From CAYJRR01 sp964372275 [NCBI: uncultured bacterium] (lineage in GTDB: Bacteria > CAYJRR01): DNA of 34,961 nt. Below, piece by piece: positions 1 through 8,304 of the stretch. A program made the position numbers and the translations under genes. The first letter of the stretch is position 1; the number at the start of each line of letters is the position of its first letter. The stretch spans positions 74,270 to 109,230 of the forward strand of contig CAYJRR010000001.1 of assembly GCA_964372275.1 (NCBI GenBank), written 5' to 3'. The notes under the pieces were generated by a model. It was not told the origin of the DNA, made no database searches, and worked only from the letters and a program-made list of their open reading frames with translations.

Positions 1-366
1 CCGATCTCCGTCCCAGTCTTCGCTGAGGAACATCAGGATCTCGAATCCGTCCCCCTTGAGCTCTTCGTAGACCGCCTGGATGTCCGGAGCCTCGTCGCGG
101 CAGGGCGGGCACCAGCCGGCGCCGAAGTTCAGCAGGACCACCTTCCCGGCGTAATCACGCAGGCAGACGTCGTTGCCGTACATGTCCTGCACCTGGAAGT
201 CGGGCGGGGTCTCTCCGACGTCGATCCCCTCCTCGGTCGTGGGAAACCCTTCCGGCATCACCCGCTCGCAGGCGGGGACGGAGGCCGCGCTGTCCCCCTC
301 CCCGCCGCTGCAGGCGACGGCGACCACGGACAGGACGGATAGCGACGGGACGAGAACGGTGCGCAT
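1..366 (-). CDS. TlpA/ResA-like thiol-disulfide oxidoreductase lipoprotein (partial, 3' end off window)
   Basis: The 122 visible codons run from ATG at 366 to the window edge. Residues 1-18 are hydrophobic and followed by Cys19 (VVAVAC), a lipoprotein-type signal. A low-complexity Gly/Ser/Glu stretch follows, then a thioredoxin-like fold entry (ETPPDFQVQD, then a KVVLLNFGAGWCPPC stretch). The active-site pair is Cys86 and Cys89 in WCPPC, the motif of TlpA, ResA and AhpC/TSA-related extracytoplasmic thioredoxins. The likely role is thiol-disulfide exchange outside the cytoplasmic membrane, for example in cytochrome c maturation or general reduction; the partner cannot be read here. A GGAGGG ribosome-binding site lies four bases before the ATG. 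The gene is divergent from the kinase gene at 511. Confidence 0.85.
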   Translation of the reverse strand, partial: MRTVLVPSLSVLSVVAVACSGGEGDSAASVPACERVMPEGFPTTEEGIDVGETPPDFQVQDMYGNDVCLRDYAGKVVLLNFGAGWCPPCRDEAPDIQAVYEELKGDGFEILMFLSEDWDGDR

Positions 367-414
367 GGAACCCTCCGAATCGTCGGCCCCCGACACGTGG
401 GTGACCGATCCCTG

Positions 415-444
415 ACGCTAGCCTCCGGCTCGGGAGGTCGTCAA
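415..444 (-). promoter_or_regulatory. Candidate sigma70-type promoter of the TlpA-like gene
   Basis: Read on the minus strand, TTGACG (444-439) is followed after 18 bases by TAGCGT (420-415). The first matches TTGACA at five of six bases. The -10 is weaker but is preceded by GC, as in other candidate promoters of this window (GCTAG core). It would give a leader of about 40 bases before the ATG at 366. Confidence 0.45.
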
Positions 445-510
445 CGGTCGTGGAAGTGCAGGCGGGCCGTGACGAATCGGCATTGTCGTACAATTCGGGT
501 CGGCCCACGC

Positions 511-2253
511 ATGAGCGACTTCGGACGCTACAACCTGCTGCGCCGGGTCGGCAGCGGCGGGATGGCCGAGATCTGGAAGGCCCGGGTCCGGGGACCGGCC
601 GGGTTCGAGAAGATCCTGGCGATCAAGAAGGTCCTCCCGAGCCTGGTCGAAGAGGCCGGTCGCGATTTCATCGAGATGTTCGTCGAAGAGGCGAAGCTCG
701 TCGCCACGCTGATGCACCCCAACATCGTCCAGGTCTTCGACTTCGGCCAGGCCGGCCGTCACGAGTACTTCATCGCCATGGAGTACGTCGCCGGGCAGAA
801 CCTGCTGCGGGTCGCGCACCGCCTGGAGGGTCGCGGCGAATCGATGCCGATCGCCTGCGCGCTCCTGATCGGAGCCGAAGCGGCGCGCGGGCTGGCGTAT
901 GCCCACGGCCGCACCGATGCGACGGGGACCCCGCTGCGCATCGTGCACCGCGACATCTCGCCGCAGAACCTGCTCCTCTCCTACTCGGGCGAGGTGAAGA
1001 TCGCCGACTTCGGCATCGCCAAGGTCGCCGACAGCCTGCAGCACACGGCGCAGGGCCACGTGCGCGGGAAGCTCTCCTACATGAGCCCGGAGCAGGCGTC
1101 GGCGAAGACGATCGACCACCGGAGCGACCTGTTCTCCCTGGGGGTCGTGCTGTACGAGCTCTTCACCCGGCAGAGGCTGTTCAAGGGGAAGGACAACTGG
1201 GAGACGCTCGGAAACGTCACCCGGTTCACCGGACTGACCGATCGCCAGATCGAGGCGCTGCCACCGGAGGCTCGCGACGCGCTCCGCACCGCGCTCGATC
1301 CCGACCCGGCGGCGCGATTCCAGGACGGGACGCAGATGGAGGCGGCGCTGACCGCCTCACTGGGATCGGGGGCGCTGATCGAGGCCCGGAAGGCGCTGGC
1401 CGCGCTCCTCCAACGCGCGTTCGAGGAGGAGCTGTCGCTCGAGACCTCGGTCGACGCCGTCCCCGTGGAGGAGGGCTCCCGCACGGAGCCGGACTCGGCG
1501 GTGTCGGCCGCGTTCGCGCCGACCGGATCGACGGGCGACCTCACGTCGCGCGGGGCATCGGCGGCGGGCGCCGGCGCGGGGCTCCAGACTGCGGTCGAAG
1601 GCGACGAACGACTGTTCCGTGACAAGGTCGGAACCGAAACGCTCCTTTCGCCGGCCTCGACCGTGGTCGAGCGGCCGGCGCGGCTGCCGTCGTCGCGGCG
1701 CCGCCGTCGCCGCTTGGGGCCGTCGGTCTACGGCCTCTTCGGCCTCGCGGCGGTCGCCCTCGCCACGGCCGGGTATTTCGCAGGCCGGCGTGGAACGCCG
1801 CCGGCCGGGCACGTCGCACCCGCGAGCCGAATCGGTGACGCCGGTCCCGCGGAAGGCGCCCGCTTTCGCCCCACCGTTCCGGATCCCCTCCCCCCGGAGG
1901 TCCCGCTGCGGGCGGTGGTGCACGACGACCCACCGGCGACCGCGGCTGCGCGGACAGCCCCCACGGCGCGGCCGCCGATCGCGCCCCCGCAGCCTGCCGC
2001 GGGCGAGCCGGCCCCCGCGGCCACCGGGACGCTCTCGGTCCGCGCCTTGCCGTGGGTCGAGGTTTGGGTCGATGGCGAGCGCGTCGCCCGCGAGACGCCG
2101 CTGCAGGGTCACCGCCTCCCCGCCGGTCCGCACGTCCTGACGGTCGCCAACCCCGCTCTCGGATTCCGCGCGGAGCAACCGTTCACGATCGAGGCGGACG
2201 CCGAGGTCGCGTTCGTCGTCGACGTGAAGGCCGGAACGGTCCGGCGCCGCTGA
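511..2253 (+). CDS. PEGA-tailed transmembrane serine/threonine protein kinase
   Basis: This is a 580-residue Hanks-type kinase. The Gly-rich loop GSGGMAEIW lies at about 14-22, the ATP-anchoring Lys39 in AIKK, the catalytic loop HRDISPQN at 146-153 (Asp148), the DFG at 166-168 and the activation-segment SPEQ after it. HRDxxPQN rather than HRDxKPxN is common in myxobacterial kinases. A Ser/Thr/Pro/Ala-rich linker follows, one membrane helix at about 406-426, another Pro/Ala-rich stretch and a C-terminal PEGA domain (about 508-580), predicted to be outside the membrane. I chose the ATG at 511 because MSDFGRYNLLRRVG is the normal kinase-domain start; an in-frame extension to 397 has no domain support. 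TACAAT at 489-494 could be its -10 box, giving a very short leader. The gene converges with the next one, six bases apart. Confidence 0.93.
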   Translation: MSDFGRYNLLRRVGSGGMAEIWKARVRGPAGFEKILAIKKVLPSLVEEAGRDFIEMFVEEAKLVATLMHPNIVQVFDFGQAGRHEYFIAMEYVAGQNLLRVAHRLEGRGESMPIACALLIGAEAARGLAYAHGRTDATGTPLRIVHRDISPQNLLLSYSGEVKIADFGIAKVADSLQHTAQGHVRGKLSYMSPEQASAKTIDHRSDLFSLGVVLYELFTRQRLFKGKDNWETLGNVTRFTGLTDRQIEALPPEARDALRTALDPDPAARFQDGTQMEAALTASLGSGALIEARKALAALLQRAFEEELSLETSVDAVPVEEGSRTEPDSAVSAAFAPTGSTGDLTSRGASAAGAGAGLQTAVEGDERLFRDKVGTETLLSPASTVVERPARLPSSRRRRRRLGPSVYGLFGLAAVALATAGYFAGRRGTPPAGHVAPASRIGDAGPAEGARFRPTVPDPLPPEVPLRAVVHDDPPATAAARTAPTARPPIAPPQPAAGEPAPAATGTLSVRALPWVEVWVDGERVARETPLQGHRLPAGPHVLTVANPALGFRAEQPFTIEADAEVAFVVDVKAGTVRRR

Positions 2254-2259
2254 TCGCGC

Positions 2260-4041
2260 TCAGAGGCTCCAGCCGACGACGAGGGAGATCGCCCCGGTCC
2301 GCTCGCCGACCGAGGCGTCGGTGAACGGGGGATCGGACGGCATGCGGCTGCTGCCCCGGAACCGGGCTCCCGATCGCGCGGCGTCCGCTTGCAGGACGAT
2401 CCGGAGGCGTCCGCGGTGAAACGTCTCGACGGCGATTCGGCCGGCGAGGCCCACCACCGTGGCCGGCGATTCTCCACTCGCCCCGTCGTGGTCCTCGCGC
2501 CAGTCACTCCACGGCTCGACCGAAAAGGCGGCGACGAGCGCCGTCGCCAATGGGCCGATCCGGAACGGAAGGCGACCTTCGGCGCGCAGCTCCAGGAGCG
2601 CGCGCCGGTAGCTCGCCGCGATCCCCGAATCTCCGCCGTCGTAGGCGCGAACCGGACCCCACCGCCGTCGATCGATCCCGAGCCCGATCGCGCCCCGAAC
2701 CGACGGACCGTCCTCCCCCTTCGTCCCTCGCCACGTGGAGCCGACGCGGAGTCTCGTCGACCATGCCTGCGCGCCGGTCACCGCGCGTCGGGCGTTGTCG
2801 GGCAGGAGGACCTGGACGTCGTTCCAGCCCAGGCTCGCCCACCACGCGTCGAGCTCGGCGTCGTGCCCGGACCGGCGCACCCGCGCGGCGAACGTCGACC
2901 CCGCGCCGGCGAACGGAAGCTCGATCGGTTCGTTCCCTTTCCATCGATCGGTCCGGGTGAGCGACACGGCCGACGGGCCGGCTCGCGCCTCGGCCGACCA
3001 CAAGGCGCGGCGCGCGCGGCGCGTCTTCGCCGATTCGACCGAGGGGGCGATCTTCGCGAGCGCGACACGCGCCCACGCCGCAATCTCCGAGGCGGCGCGG
3101 GGACCCCGCACCGTGTCGCTCGCGACCGGCGGCACCGCCTCCGCGAGCGGAAGGACGACCGCGCGGGTGTTTCCGTCGCGGGAGGAGGTGACGAGCAGGA
3201 GGTCGAGGCCGGTCTGGGCGTGGATCGTCGCCAGCGCCGACCCGGATTCGCCGAGGCTCGTCCCCAACCACGCCGCCTGGTCGAGGGCGGACGCGAGTGC
3301 GTCCGGCAGCGCGAGTGGCAACGAGACGGTCACGGTGACGTCGGCGAGCGCGTCGACGGTCCGGACGATCTCGCGCCGCCCGGGCGCCGAGACGGCGAAG
3401 GCATGCCGGCCGGCGGGGATCTTGGCGGGGAGAGACGCATCCCGCCCGTCGATCCGGACTCGCGCCCGCTCCGGGAGGCCGTTCGCGTCGAGCTCGATCC
3501 ACCGAATGCGCGGTCGGACCCGTTCGACCGTTTCCCGCACGGAGGGGGGGAACTCGGCGAGGTCGACCTGCAGGTCGGGCAGGAGCGTGAGCGCCGCGAG
3601 CGCCTCTTCCTCCGCCTGCGCGTCGTCCTTCAAGGCCTGGTACACCGCGAGGCGCCAGAGCGCGAGCCGCACCTTCTCGGCGACCGTCGCCTCCCCGCCG
3701 ACGCGCTCCAGCAGCGCCCGCCACGCCGCGAGCCGCTCCAACGCAATGCCGATCTTTCCTTCGAGGTAGGCGGTGGTCGCGGTCTCGAGCAGGCTGGCCT
3801 GCTCCGTCCTCCAGGCCGCGTCGACCTTCTCGGCGACGGGCTCCGCGGCCGGGCGCGCGAGGGGAATGAGCGCCGAGTGCGGCTCGATCCGTACGCCCGG
3901 CACGTCGAGCGACTCGAGGGCGAGGCCGAGCTGCACATCGCCGGCCGTTCCGGCGTCGGGGCCGACGCACAGCACACCGGCGCGCGCCGGCCCGATCGGC
4001 GCGGCGGCGAGTACCGATGCGAGCAGTCCGATCGCGATCAC
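2260..4041 (-). CDS. Exported PEGA-like protein of unknown function, possible C-terminal beta-barrel
   Basis: The 593-residue protein starts at GTG 4041 with a cleavable-looking signal (residues 1 to about 21, ending ARA-G). Residues about 55-170 are helical with Ala/Leu/Glu repeats that look like degenerate TPRs. A PEGA-like stretch at about 185-245 (RVRIDGRDASLPAKIPAGRHAF) follows. The last 200 or so residues alternate hydrophobic and polar positions and end in VVGWSL, which would suit an outer-membrane barrel, though the final residue is Leu rather than Phe. I do not recognise a named family. Signal plus TPR plus PEGA proteins are common in Myxococcota next to PEGA kinases, and this one converges on such a kinase. 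Its start lies 13 bases after the stop of the NHL lipoprotein, so the two may share a transcript. Confidence 0.75.
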   Translation of the reverse strand: MIAIGLLASVLAAAPIGPARAGVLCVGPDAGTAGDVQLGLALESLDVPGVRIEPHSALIPLARPAAEPVAEKVDAAWRTEQASLLETATTAYLEGKIGIALERLAAWRALLERVGGEATVAEKVRLALWRLAVYQALKDDAQAEEEALAALTLLPDLQVDLAEFPPSVRETVERVRPRIRWIELDANGLPERARVRIDGRDASLPAKIPAGRHAFAVSAPGRREIVRTVDALADVTVTVSLPLALPDALASALDQAAWLGTSLGESGSALATIHAQTGLDLLLVTSSRDGNTRAVVLPLAEAVPPVASDTVRGPRAASEIAAWARVALAKIAPSVESAKTRRARRALWSAEARAGPSAVSLTRTDRWKGNEPIELPFAGAGSTFAARVRRSGHDAELDAWWASLGWNDVQVLLPDNARRAVTGAQAWSTRLRVGSTWRGTKGEDGPSVRGAIGLGIDRRRWGPVRAYDGGDSGIAASYRRALLELRAEGRLPFRIGPLATALVAAFSVEPWSDWREDHDGASGESPATVVGLAGRIAVETFHRGRLRIVLQADAARSGARFRGSSRMPSDPPFTDASVGERTGAISLVVGWSL

Positions 4042-4054
4042 GGCCCGCCCTCCC

Positions 4055-6334
4055 TCATGGAAGGGCCTCGATGCGGCGGATGCGGTTGCCCTGATCGGTG
4101 ACGTAGATCTCGCCGTCCGGGCCGACGGCGATGCCGGTCGGGTAGCCGAGCTGCGCCTCGAGCGCAGGCCCTCCGTCCCCCCAGAATCCGGTGACCTCCC
4201 CGCCGGCGACGCGCTCCACCACCGCCCCCGGCTCGAGCCTCACGCGCCGGACCAGCGACGCCCCTTCGACCCAGTAGAGATGGTCGCGGTGGACGGCGAG
4301 CCCGCGCGGCTCGTCCAGCGTCGCCTCCAGCGCCGGAAGCCCGTCGCCGCCGGAGGGGAGATCGACGCCGCTGCCGACCGCCGCCGCGATCGTGCCGTCG
4401 ACCAGGTCGATCGCGCGGATCCGGTCGTTGTAGGTGTCGGAGACGAAGAGATGCCGGCCGTCGGTCGCCATCCCGACGCGCGGGCCGCCCATGGCGAAGA
4501 CGGCCTCGAGCGCCGGGCCGTCGTCCCCCTCATCGCCGTACTGCAGCGGGTCCCCCGCGATCCGCTCGATCACCCCCGGCTCGATCGTCACCCCGGCGAC
4601 GACCGCGGTGGAATCGGTGCGATTGATGGCGCGGACCGTCCCGTCGTCGGCGACGAACAGGATCCCGTCGTCGGCGAAGATCCCCTCCAGGAGGCTGAAC
4701 GACGTGTTCGGCGCCGGCACGCCGTCGCCGCCGTTCCCGTTTCCCGCGATGGTGGAGATCGTGCCGCCGGGATCGATGCGGCGGACCAGCCCCCAGTAGG
4801 GATCCATCAGGAGGATCGATCCGTCCTCCTCCGCCGCGACGGCGGTGGCGAACACTTCGGCGTCGAGCGCCAGGCCGCCGTCGCCGTCGGCGAACGGAGA
4901 TTCGCCGCGACCGGCCAACCGCTCGATCGCGCCGTTCCGGGGGTCGACCGCGTAGAGAAAGCCGGTCCAGGGCGCCACGACCAGTTCCCCGCGCGGCGAG
5001 AAGAGGACGTCCGACGGTGCCGCCAGGAACCCGTCGAGCGCCTGGGCGCCGGCGAACCCGGCCCACACCGCCATCCCGCCGTCCCCGTCCAATCGACGGA
5101 GGACGTTGTTCGGCGCGTCCGCGACGTACACGCGTCCGTTCTCGAAGGCGATCGCGGCGGTCGAGGCACCGAAGGCCTGGTCGGTGCCCGCGTCGCCATC
5201 GCCGAAGATCGTGTCGGGTGCGCCATCCCCCGCAACGGTGTCGATCTCGCCCGGTTCGAGGACGGCATCGCCGAACTGGATCACGCCGGACGTCGCCAGG
5301 CTCACCGCGCGGATCCGGTAGCGGGCATAGACGAACAGCAGCCGCTCGGACTCGTCGACCGCCAGTCCCGACGGATCCCGGACCGCCGCGTCGATCGCGA
5401 GCCCGCCGTCTCCGACCCCGGTCCCGCCGTCCCCCGCGATCACCGTGACGATCCCCCCGGCGTCGACGCGCCGCACGCGTTCGTTCCCGGTGTCGGCGAT
5501 CACCAGCGATCCATCGGAGAGGGGGAGCGCCGCGAGCGGCTCGTACAGCTTCGAGGTCGTCGCCGGGACACCGCTCGCTCCGTCCCCCGCGACCCCCGTC
5601 CCGGCGACGATCGAGACGCGGTTCGGCGGGACCGAGACGCCGGCGACCGTCTCGGGCGTGCTGCCGGAGCGGTTCAGCGCCCGCACGACGTGATTGCCGG
5701 GATCGGCGACGATCAGCACCGAGTCCGGACCGCACGTGAGTTGCACGCCGTCGAGGAACCGGAACCGCGCCTCGTCGGGCGGGGCGTCGTCGACGGCGTT
5801 CCCTTCGTCGACGTTTCCCGCGACGGCGACCACCTCGCCGGCGCCCGGGTCGAGTCCGAAGATCCGCCCATCGAGCGCGGAGATCCAGTAGAGCCAGTCG
5901 TCCGCGCAGTACGCGACCGCGATCGGCTCGCGAAGATCGGTCTCGAGCGGATCTCCGCCCGGCACCGCCGCGCCGAGGGCCGCCCGACCGGTTCCGACGA
6001 CCGTTTCGACCGTCCCCTCCGATTCGAGCGCCGGGCCGGGCAGGTATCGGCGGATTCGGTGATGGTAGCGGTCGGCGATGAACAGCTCGCGTCCGGGCGG
6101 GTCGTCGGCCGCGATCCCGGCCGGCCGCTTGATCGGCCCTCCGTAGAAGGCGATCGCGGTGGGACGATGGAAGCTCGCCTGGAGCGGCCCCCCTCCATCG
6201 CCGACCCCCTGGAAGCCGAGCGAGCAGATCGCCCCCGGCACGTCGCAGCCCTCCGGAAGCGGGGTGCGCAGATCGATCGTCACGTCCCGGCAGCCGGCCG
6301 CCGCCGCGATCAGGGCGAGAGGTGCCCACCGCAC
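4055..6334 (-). CDS. NHL-repeat beta-propeller lipoprotein
   Basis: The 759-residue protein starts at GTG 6334. Its signal (VRWAPLALIAAAAGC) ends at Cys15, a lipoprotein-type attachment site. The rest is a run of NHL-like blocks of the form AGDGxxGxGDGG, a short variable part, then PxGLAVD...LFVADTxNxRIRRxD. Such blocks are clear near residues 60-110, 250-330, 560-590, 640-690 and 730-759. NHL propellers are binding scaffolds; some carry enzymatic activity, but no catalytic signature is visible here. The frame stays open far upstream into the next gene, but that extension has no homology and lacks a signal, so the GTG just before the signal peptide is preferred. It follows the kynureninase-like gene by 59 bases on the same strand. 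Confidence 0.85.
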   Translation of the reverse strand: MRWAPLALIAAAAGCRDVTIDLRTPLPEGCDVPGAICSLGFQGVGDGGGPLQASFHRPTAIAFYGGPIKRPAGIAADDPPGRELFIADRYHHRIRRYLPGPALESEGTVETVVGTGRAALGAAVPGGDPLETDLREPIAVAYCADDWLYWISALDGRIFGLDPGAGEVVAVAGNVDEGNAVDDAPPDEARFRFLDGVQLTCGPDSVLIVADPGNHVVRALNRSGSTPETVAGVSVPPNRVSIVAGTGVAGDGASGVPATTSKLYEPLAALPLSDGSLVIADTGNERVRRVDAGGIVTVIAGDGGTGVGDGGLAIDAAVRDPSGLAVDESERLLFVYARYRIRAVSLATSGVIQFGDAVLEPGEIDTVAGDGAPDTIFGDGDAGTDQAFGASTAAIAFENGRVYVADAPNNVLRRLDGDGGMAVWAGFAGAQALDGFLAAPSDVLFSPRGELVVAPWTGFLYAVDPRNGAIERLAGRGESPFADGDGGLALDAEVFATAVAAEEDGSILLMDPYWGLVRRIDPGGTISTIAGNGNGGDGVPAPNTSFSLLEGIFADDGILFVADDGTVRAINRTDSTAVVAGVTIEPGVIERIAGDPLQYGDEGDDGPALEAVFAMGGPRVGMATDGRHLFVSDTYNDRIRAIDLVDGTIAAAVGSGVDLPSGGDGLPALEATLDEPRGLAVHRDHLYWVEGASLVRRVRLEPGAVVERVAGGEVTGFWGDGGPALEAQLGYPTGIAVGPDGEIYVTDQGNRIRRIEALP

Positions 6335-6393
6335 GGTCCCGAGTATACGCCCGAGCGGTTCGCCTTTCGGCCTTCTGCGCGGACGCGCCCGGC

Positions 6394-7563
6394 CTACCCG
6401 CGGAGGCGGCGGATCTCGGCCAGGATCGCGTCGCACTCGTCGTCGCTGTTGTAGAAATGCGGGGAGATGCGGATCCCCCCTTTGAGCGGGGTGCCGAGCA
6501 CCGACAACGAAGGCTTCCGGTGATCGATGAAGAAGCCGCGGCGGATCAGCTCCGCCGACGCCGCTTCGCTTCCGGGAAAGTCGACCACCACCGTCCCGCC
6601 GCGCGCCTTCGGGTCGGCGGGGGTGTTCACCTCGAGGCCGAGCGCGAGCGCCCCCTGCCGAAGACGCTCGGTCTGCCGCATCGACTTCTCGCGGATGCGC
6701 GCCACCCCCACCTCGGCGATCACCTTGTAGCCGGAGCGCGCGGCGTAGAGCGACGGCACGCCGGGCGACCCCCCCATGAACCGGTGGACGTCGTCCGCGT
6801 AGCGGATCCGCTCCATGGCGAAGGCGAACGGCTCGGCGTGGCTGAACCAGCCGCAGTTCGTCGGCTCGAGGCGGGCGGTTCGCCGCGGGTTGGCGTAGAG
6901 GTACGCCGCCCCGGCACCGCCGCAGAGCCACTTCACCGAGCCCCCGACGACGAAGTCGACGTCGAGCGCCTGCACGTCGAGCGGCACGCAGCCGACCGCC
7001 TGGTAGGCGTCGAGGATCACCACCGCCCCGACGCGGTGCGCCTTCTCCACGATGGCGGCGACGTCCTGGATCGCGGAGCTGCGGAACAGCACGTGCGAGA
7101 CCGGAACGGCGACGGTCCGCTCGTCGATCGACGCGAGCAACCTCTCCAGCGGCACGCCGATCCCGTCGTCGCTCTTGACCAGCTCCACCTTCGCGCCGCG
7201 TCGCTCCATCTCCTTCCAGACGTAGTGCACCGACGGAAAGTTGAGCTCGTCGTAGACCACCTTGTTGCGCGTCCCCGAGAAGTCGAAGGAGGAGGCGAGG
7301 ATCGCCGAAAGGGTGGAGACGTTCTGGTGCATCAGCACCGTCCCGGAAGGCGCGTTCAGGATCCGGCCGATGAGGTCGCCGGTGGCGGTCACCATCGGCA
7401 TCCACTCGTGCCACGCCTCCACCCCGTCGCGCGCCCAGGTGTCGGCGTACTCCTTGAGCGACGCGTAGACCGCGCGCGGCATGGCGCCGAGCGAGTTGTT
7501 GATGAGGTAGGTCTTGGAGGCGAGGATCGGAAACTCCTCGCGCCAACGCAAAAGCTCGTCCAT
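6394..7563 (-). CDS. kynU-like: Kynureninase-like PLP-dependent enzyme (aminotransferase class V fold)
   Basis: The 389-residue protein begins MDELLRWREEFPIL and contains INNSLGAMP (about 21-29), the class V entry loop. Asp185 in VVILDAYQAVG is the expected pyridine-nitrogen partner, Lys211 in GGSVKWLCGG the expected Schiff-base lysine, and GWFSHAEPFAFAM (about 238-250) resembles the GWFGH segment of bacterial KynU. KynU cleaves kynurenine to anthranilate and alanine. The lysine motif differs from the usual YKYLNGG, so the substrate could be modified. It overlaps the upstream dioxygenase gene by one base (TGATG), so the two are probably translated together, which supports a kynurenine-type pathway. 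No formamidase gene is beside them. Alternatives are a cysteine-desulfurase-like or isopenicillin N epimerase-like enzyme. Confidence 0.8.
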   Translation of the reverse strand: MDELLRWREEFPILASKTYLINNSLGAMPRAVYASLKEYADTWARDGVEAWHEWMPMVTATGDLIGRILNAPSGTVLMHQNVSTLSAILASSFDFSGTRNKVVYDELNFPSVHYVWKEMERRGAKVELVKSDDGIGVPLERLLASIDERTVAVPVSHVLFRSSAIQDVAAIVEKAHRVGAVVILDAYQAVGCVPLDVQALDVDFVVGGSVKWLCGGAGAAYLYANPRRTARLEPTNCGWFSHAEPFAFAMERIRYADDVHRFMGGSPGVPSLYAARSGYKVIAEVGVARIREKSMRQTERLRQGALALGLEVNTPADPKARGGTVVVDFPGSEAASAELIRRGFFIDHRKPSLSVLGTPLKGGIRISPHFYNSDDECDAILAEIRRLRG

Positions 7564-8240
7564 CAGTAGGTCGGCCGGTACTCGTCGGTGAGCCGCGGGA
7601 TCAGCTCCCACAGCTCGGGGAAGAGATGTTCGCGCGTCCCCTGCTCCAGCGCCGTCGCCGGGACCCCTTTGAGGCTCTTCACCCGCATGCCGATCACCCG
7701 CGCGACCAGCCGCAGATGGGTGTAGCGCCATTTCACGAACAGCTCGTCGTAGTCCATCATCCCCTGGATCAGGCGGTGCAGCTCCAGGTGCCGGTGCGGC
7801 TTGCGCTGCACGTCCATCGGGTCGATGCCGCGGCGCTCGAACAGGCCGGTGAACGACCGCCAAAGGTCGGGCGGAACCTCGAGCAGACGGTTGAAGCCGG
7901 GCGACTCCTGCCCGCTCCCCTTCCCGAGACTGTTGATGCGGATGACGTGGTAGTCGGCCGGGGCCATCGTCTCGGTGATCTCGATCTGCTGAATGAGAAG
8001 CTTCCAGACGAGCGCCACCCGGTGGAACAGGTTCGAGGCCTCGGCAGGCTCGTCCCGGTCCAGGAAGCGGCAGATCCGTCCCACTTCGAACAGGATCTGC
8101 TTCATCCAAAGCTCGGCCGACTGGTGCATCACCTGGAACAGCGGCTCCTCCTCGTTGGCGCAGGCGGAGACCGGCTTCTGGAGGGAGAGGAGCTCCTCGG
8201 TGCGGAGGTACTTCTCGTAGTCGGTGAGGGGGCGCGACAT
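7563..8240 (-). CDS. kynA-like: Tryptophan 2,3-dioxygenase family haem protein, divergent and short
   Basis: The protein has 225 residues; characterised bacterial TDOs are nearer 280. His39 in FQVMHQSAELW matches the active-site His of TDO (His55 in the Xanthomonas enzyme), Arg101 in DYHVIRINSLG matches the substrate-carboxylate Arg117, and His175 in KWRYTHLRLVARVIG matches the haem-ligand His240. These matches come from remembered alignments. After the haem helix TDOs have a Gly/Ser-rich GTGGSSG loop containing a substrate-binding Thr; here the same place reads MRVKSLKGVPATALEQG. The enzyme may oxidise tryptophan to N-formylkynurenine or act on a related indole. The ATG at 8240 is chosen because it starts the family-like SRPLTDYEKYL segment and lies eight bases after a -10-like box; an in-frame ATG lies 18 bases upstream. 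Confidence 0.82.
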   Translation of the reverse strand: MSRPLTDYEKYLRTEELLSLQKPVSACANEEEPLFQVMHQSAELWMKQILFEVGRICRFLDRDEPAEASNLFHRVALVWKLLIQQIEITETMAPADYHVIRINSLGKGSGQESPGFNRLLEVPPDLWRSFTGLFERRGIDPMDVQRKPHRHLELHRLIQGMMDYDELFVKWRYTHLRLVARVIGMRVKSLKGVPATALEQGTREHLFPELWELIPRLTDEYRPTY

Positions 8241-8248
8241 GGAGGGCG

Positions 8249-8279
8249 ACGCTAGCATGCGCCGTCCGAACGCTGCCAA
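8249..8279 (-). promoter_or_regulatory. Candidate promoter of the dioxygenase/kynureninase pair
   Basis: On the minus strand TTGGCA (8279-8274, five of six to TTGACA) is followed after 19 bases by TAGCGT (8254-8249), preceded by GC. The spacer is long, so this is tentative. Transcription would start almost at the ATG at 8240, giving a leaderless or nearly leaderless message; no Shine-Dalgarno sequence is visible there. Confidence 0.3.
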
Positions 8280-8304
8280 GGGGCTTGCGGATCCGCGGGG
8301 AAGT

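Noticed and set aside
397-510. Upstream extension of the kinase to 397
   Set aside because: The extra 38 residues are unlike kinase N-termini and overlap the candidate promoter region of the divergent gene.
3773-6454. 893-residue plus-strand open frame
   Set aside because: It is antisense to the NHL lipoprotein and has no motif, only Arg/Asp/Val-rich shadow composition.
6335-7546. Extension of the NHL lipoprotein frame into a 1163-residue protein
   Set aside because: The added part has no homology, no signal peptide and lies antisense-frame within the kynureninase-like gene. The GTG at 6334 before a lipoprotein signal is a better start.
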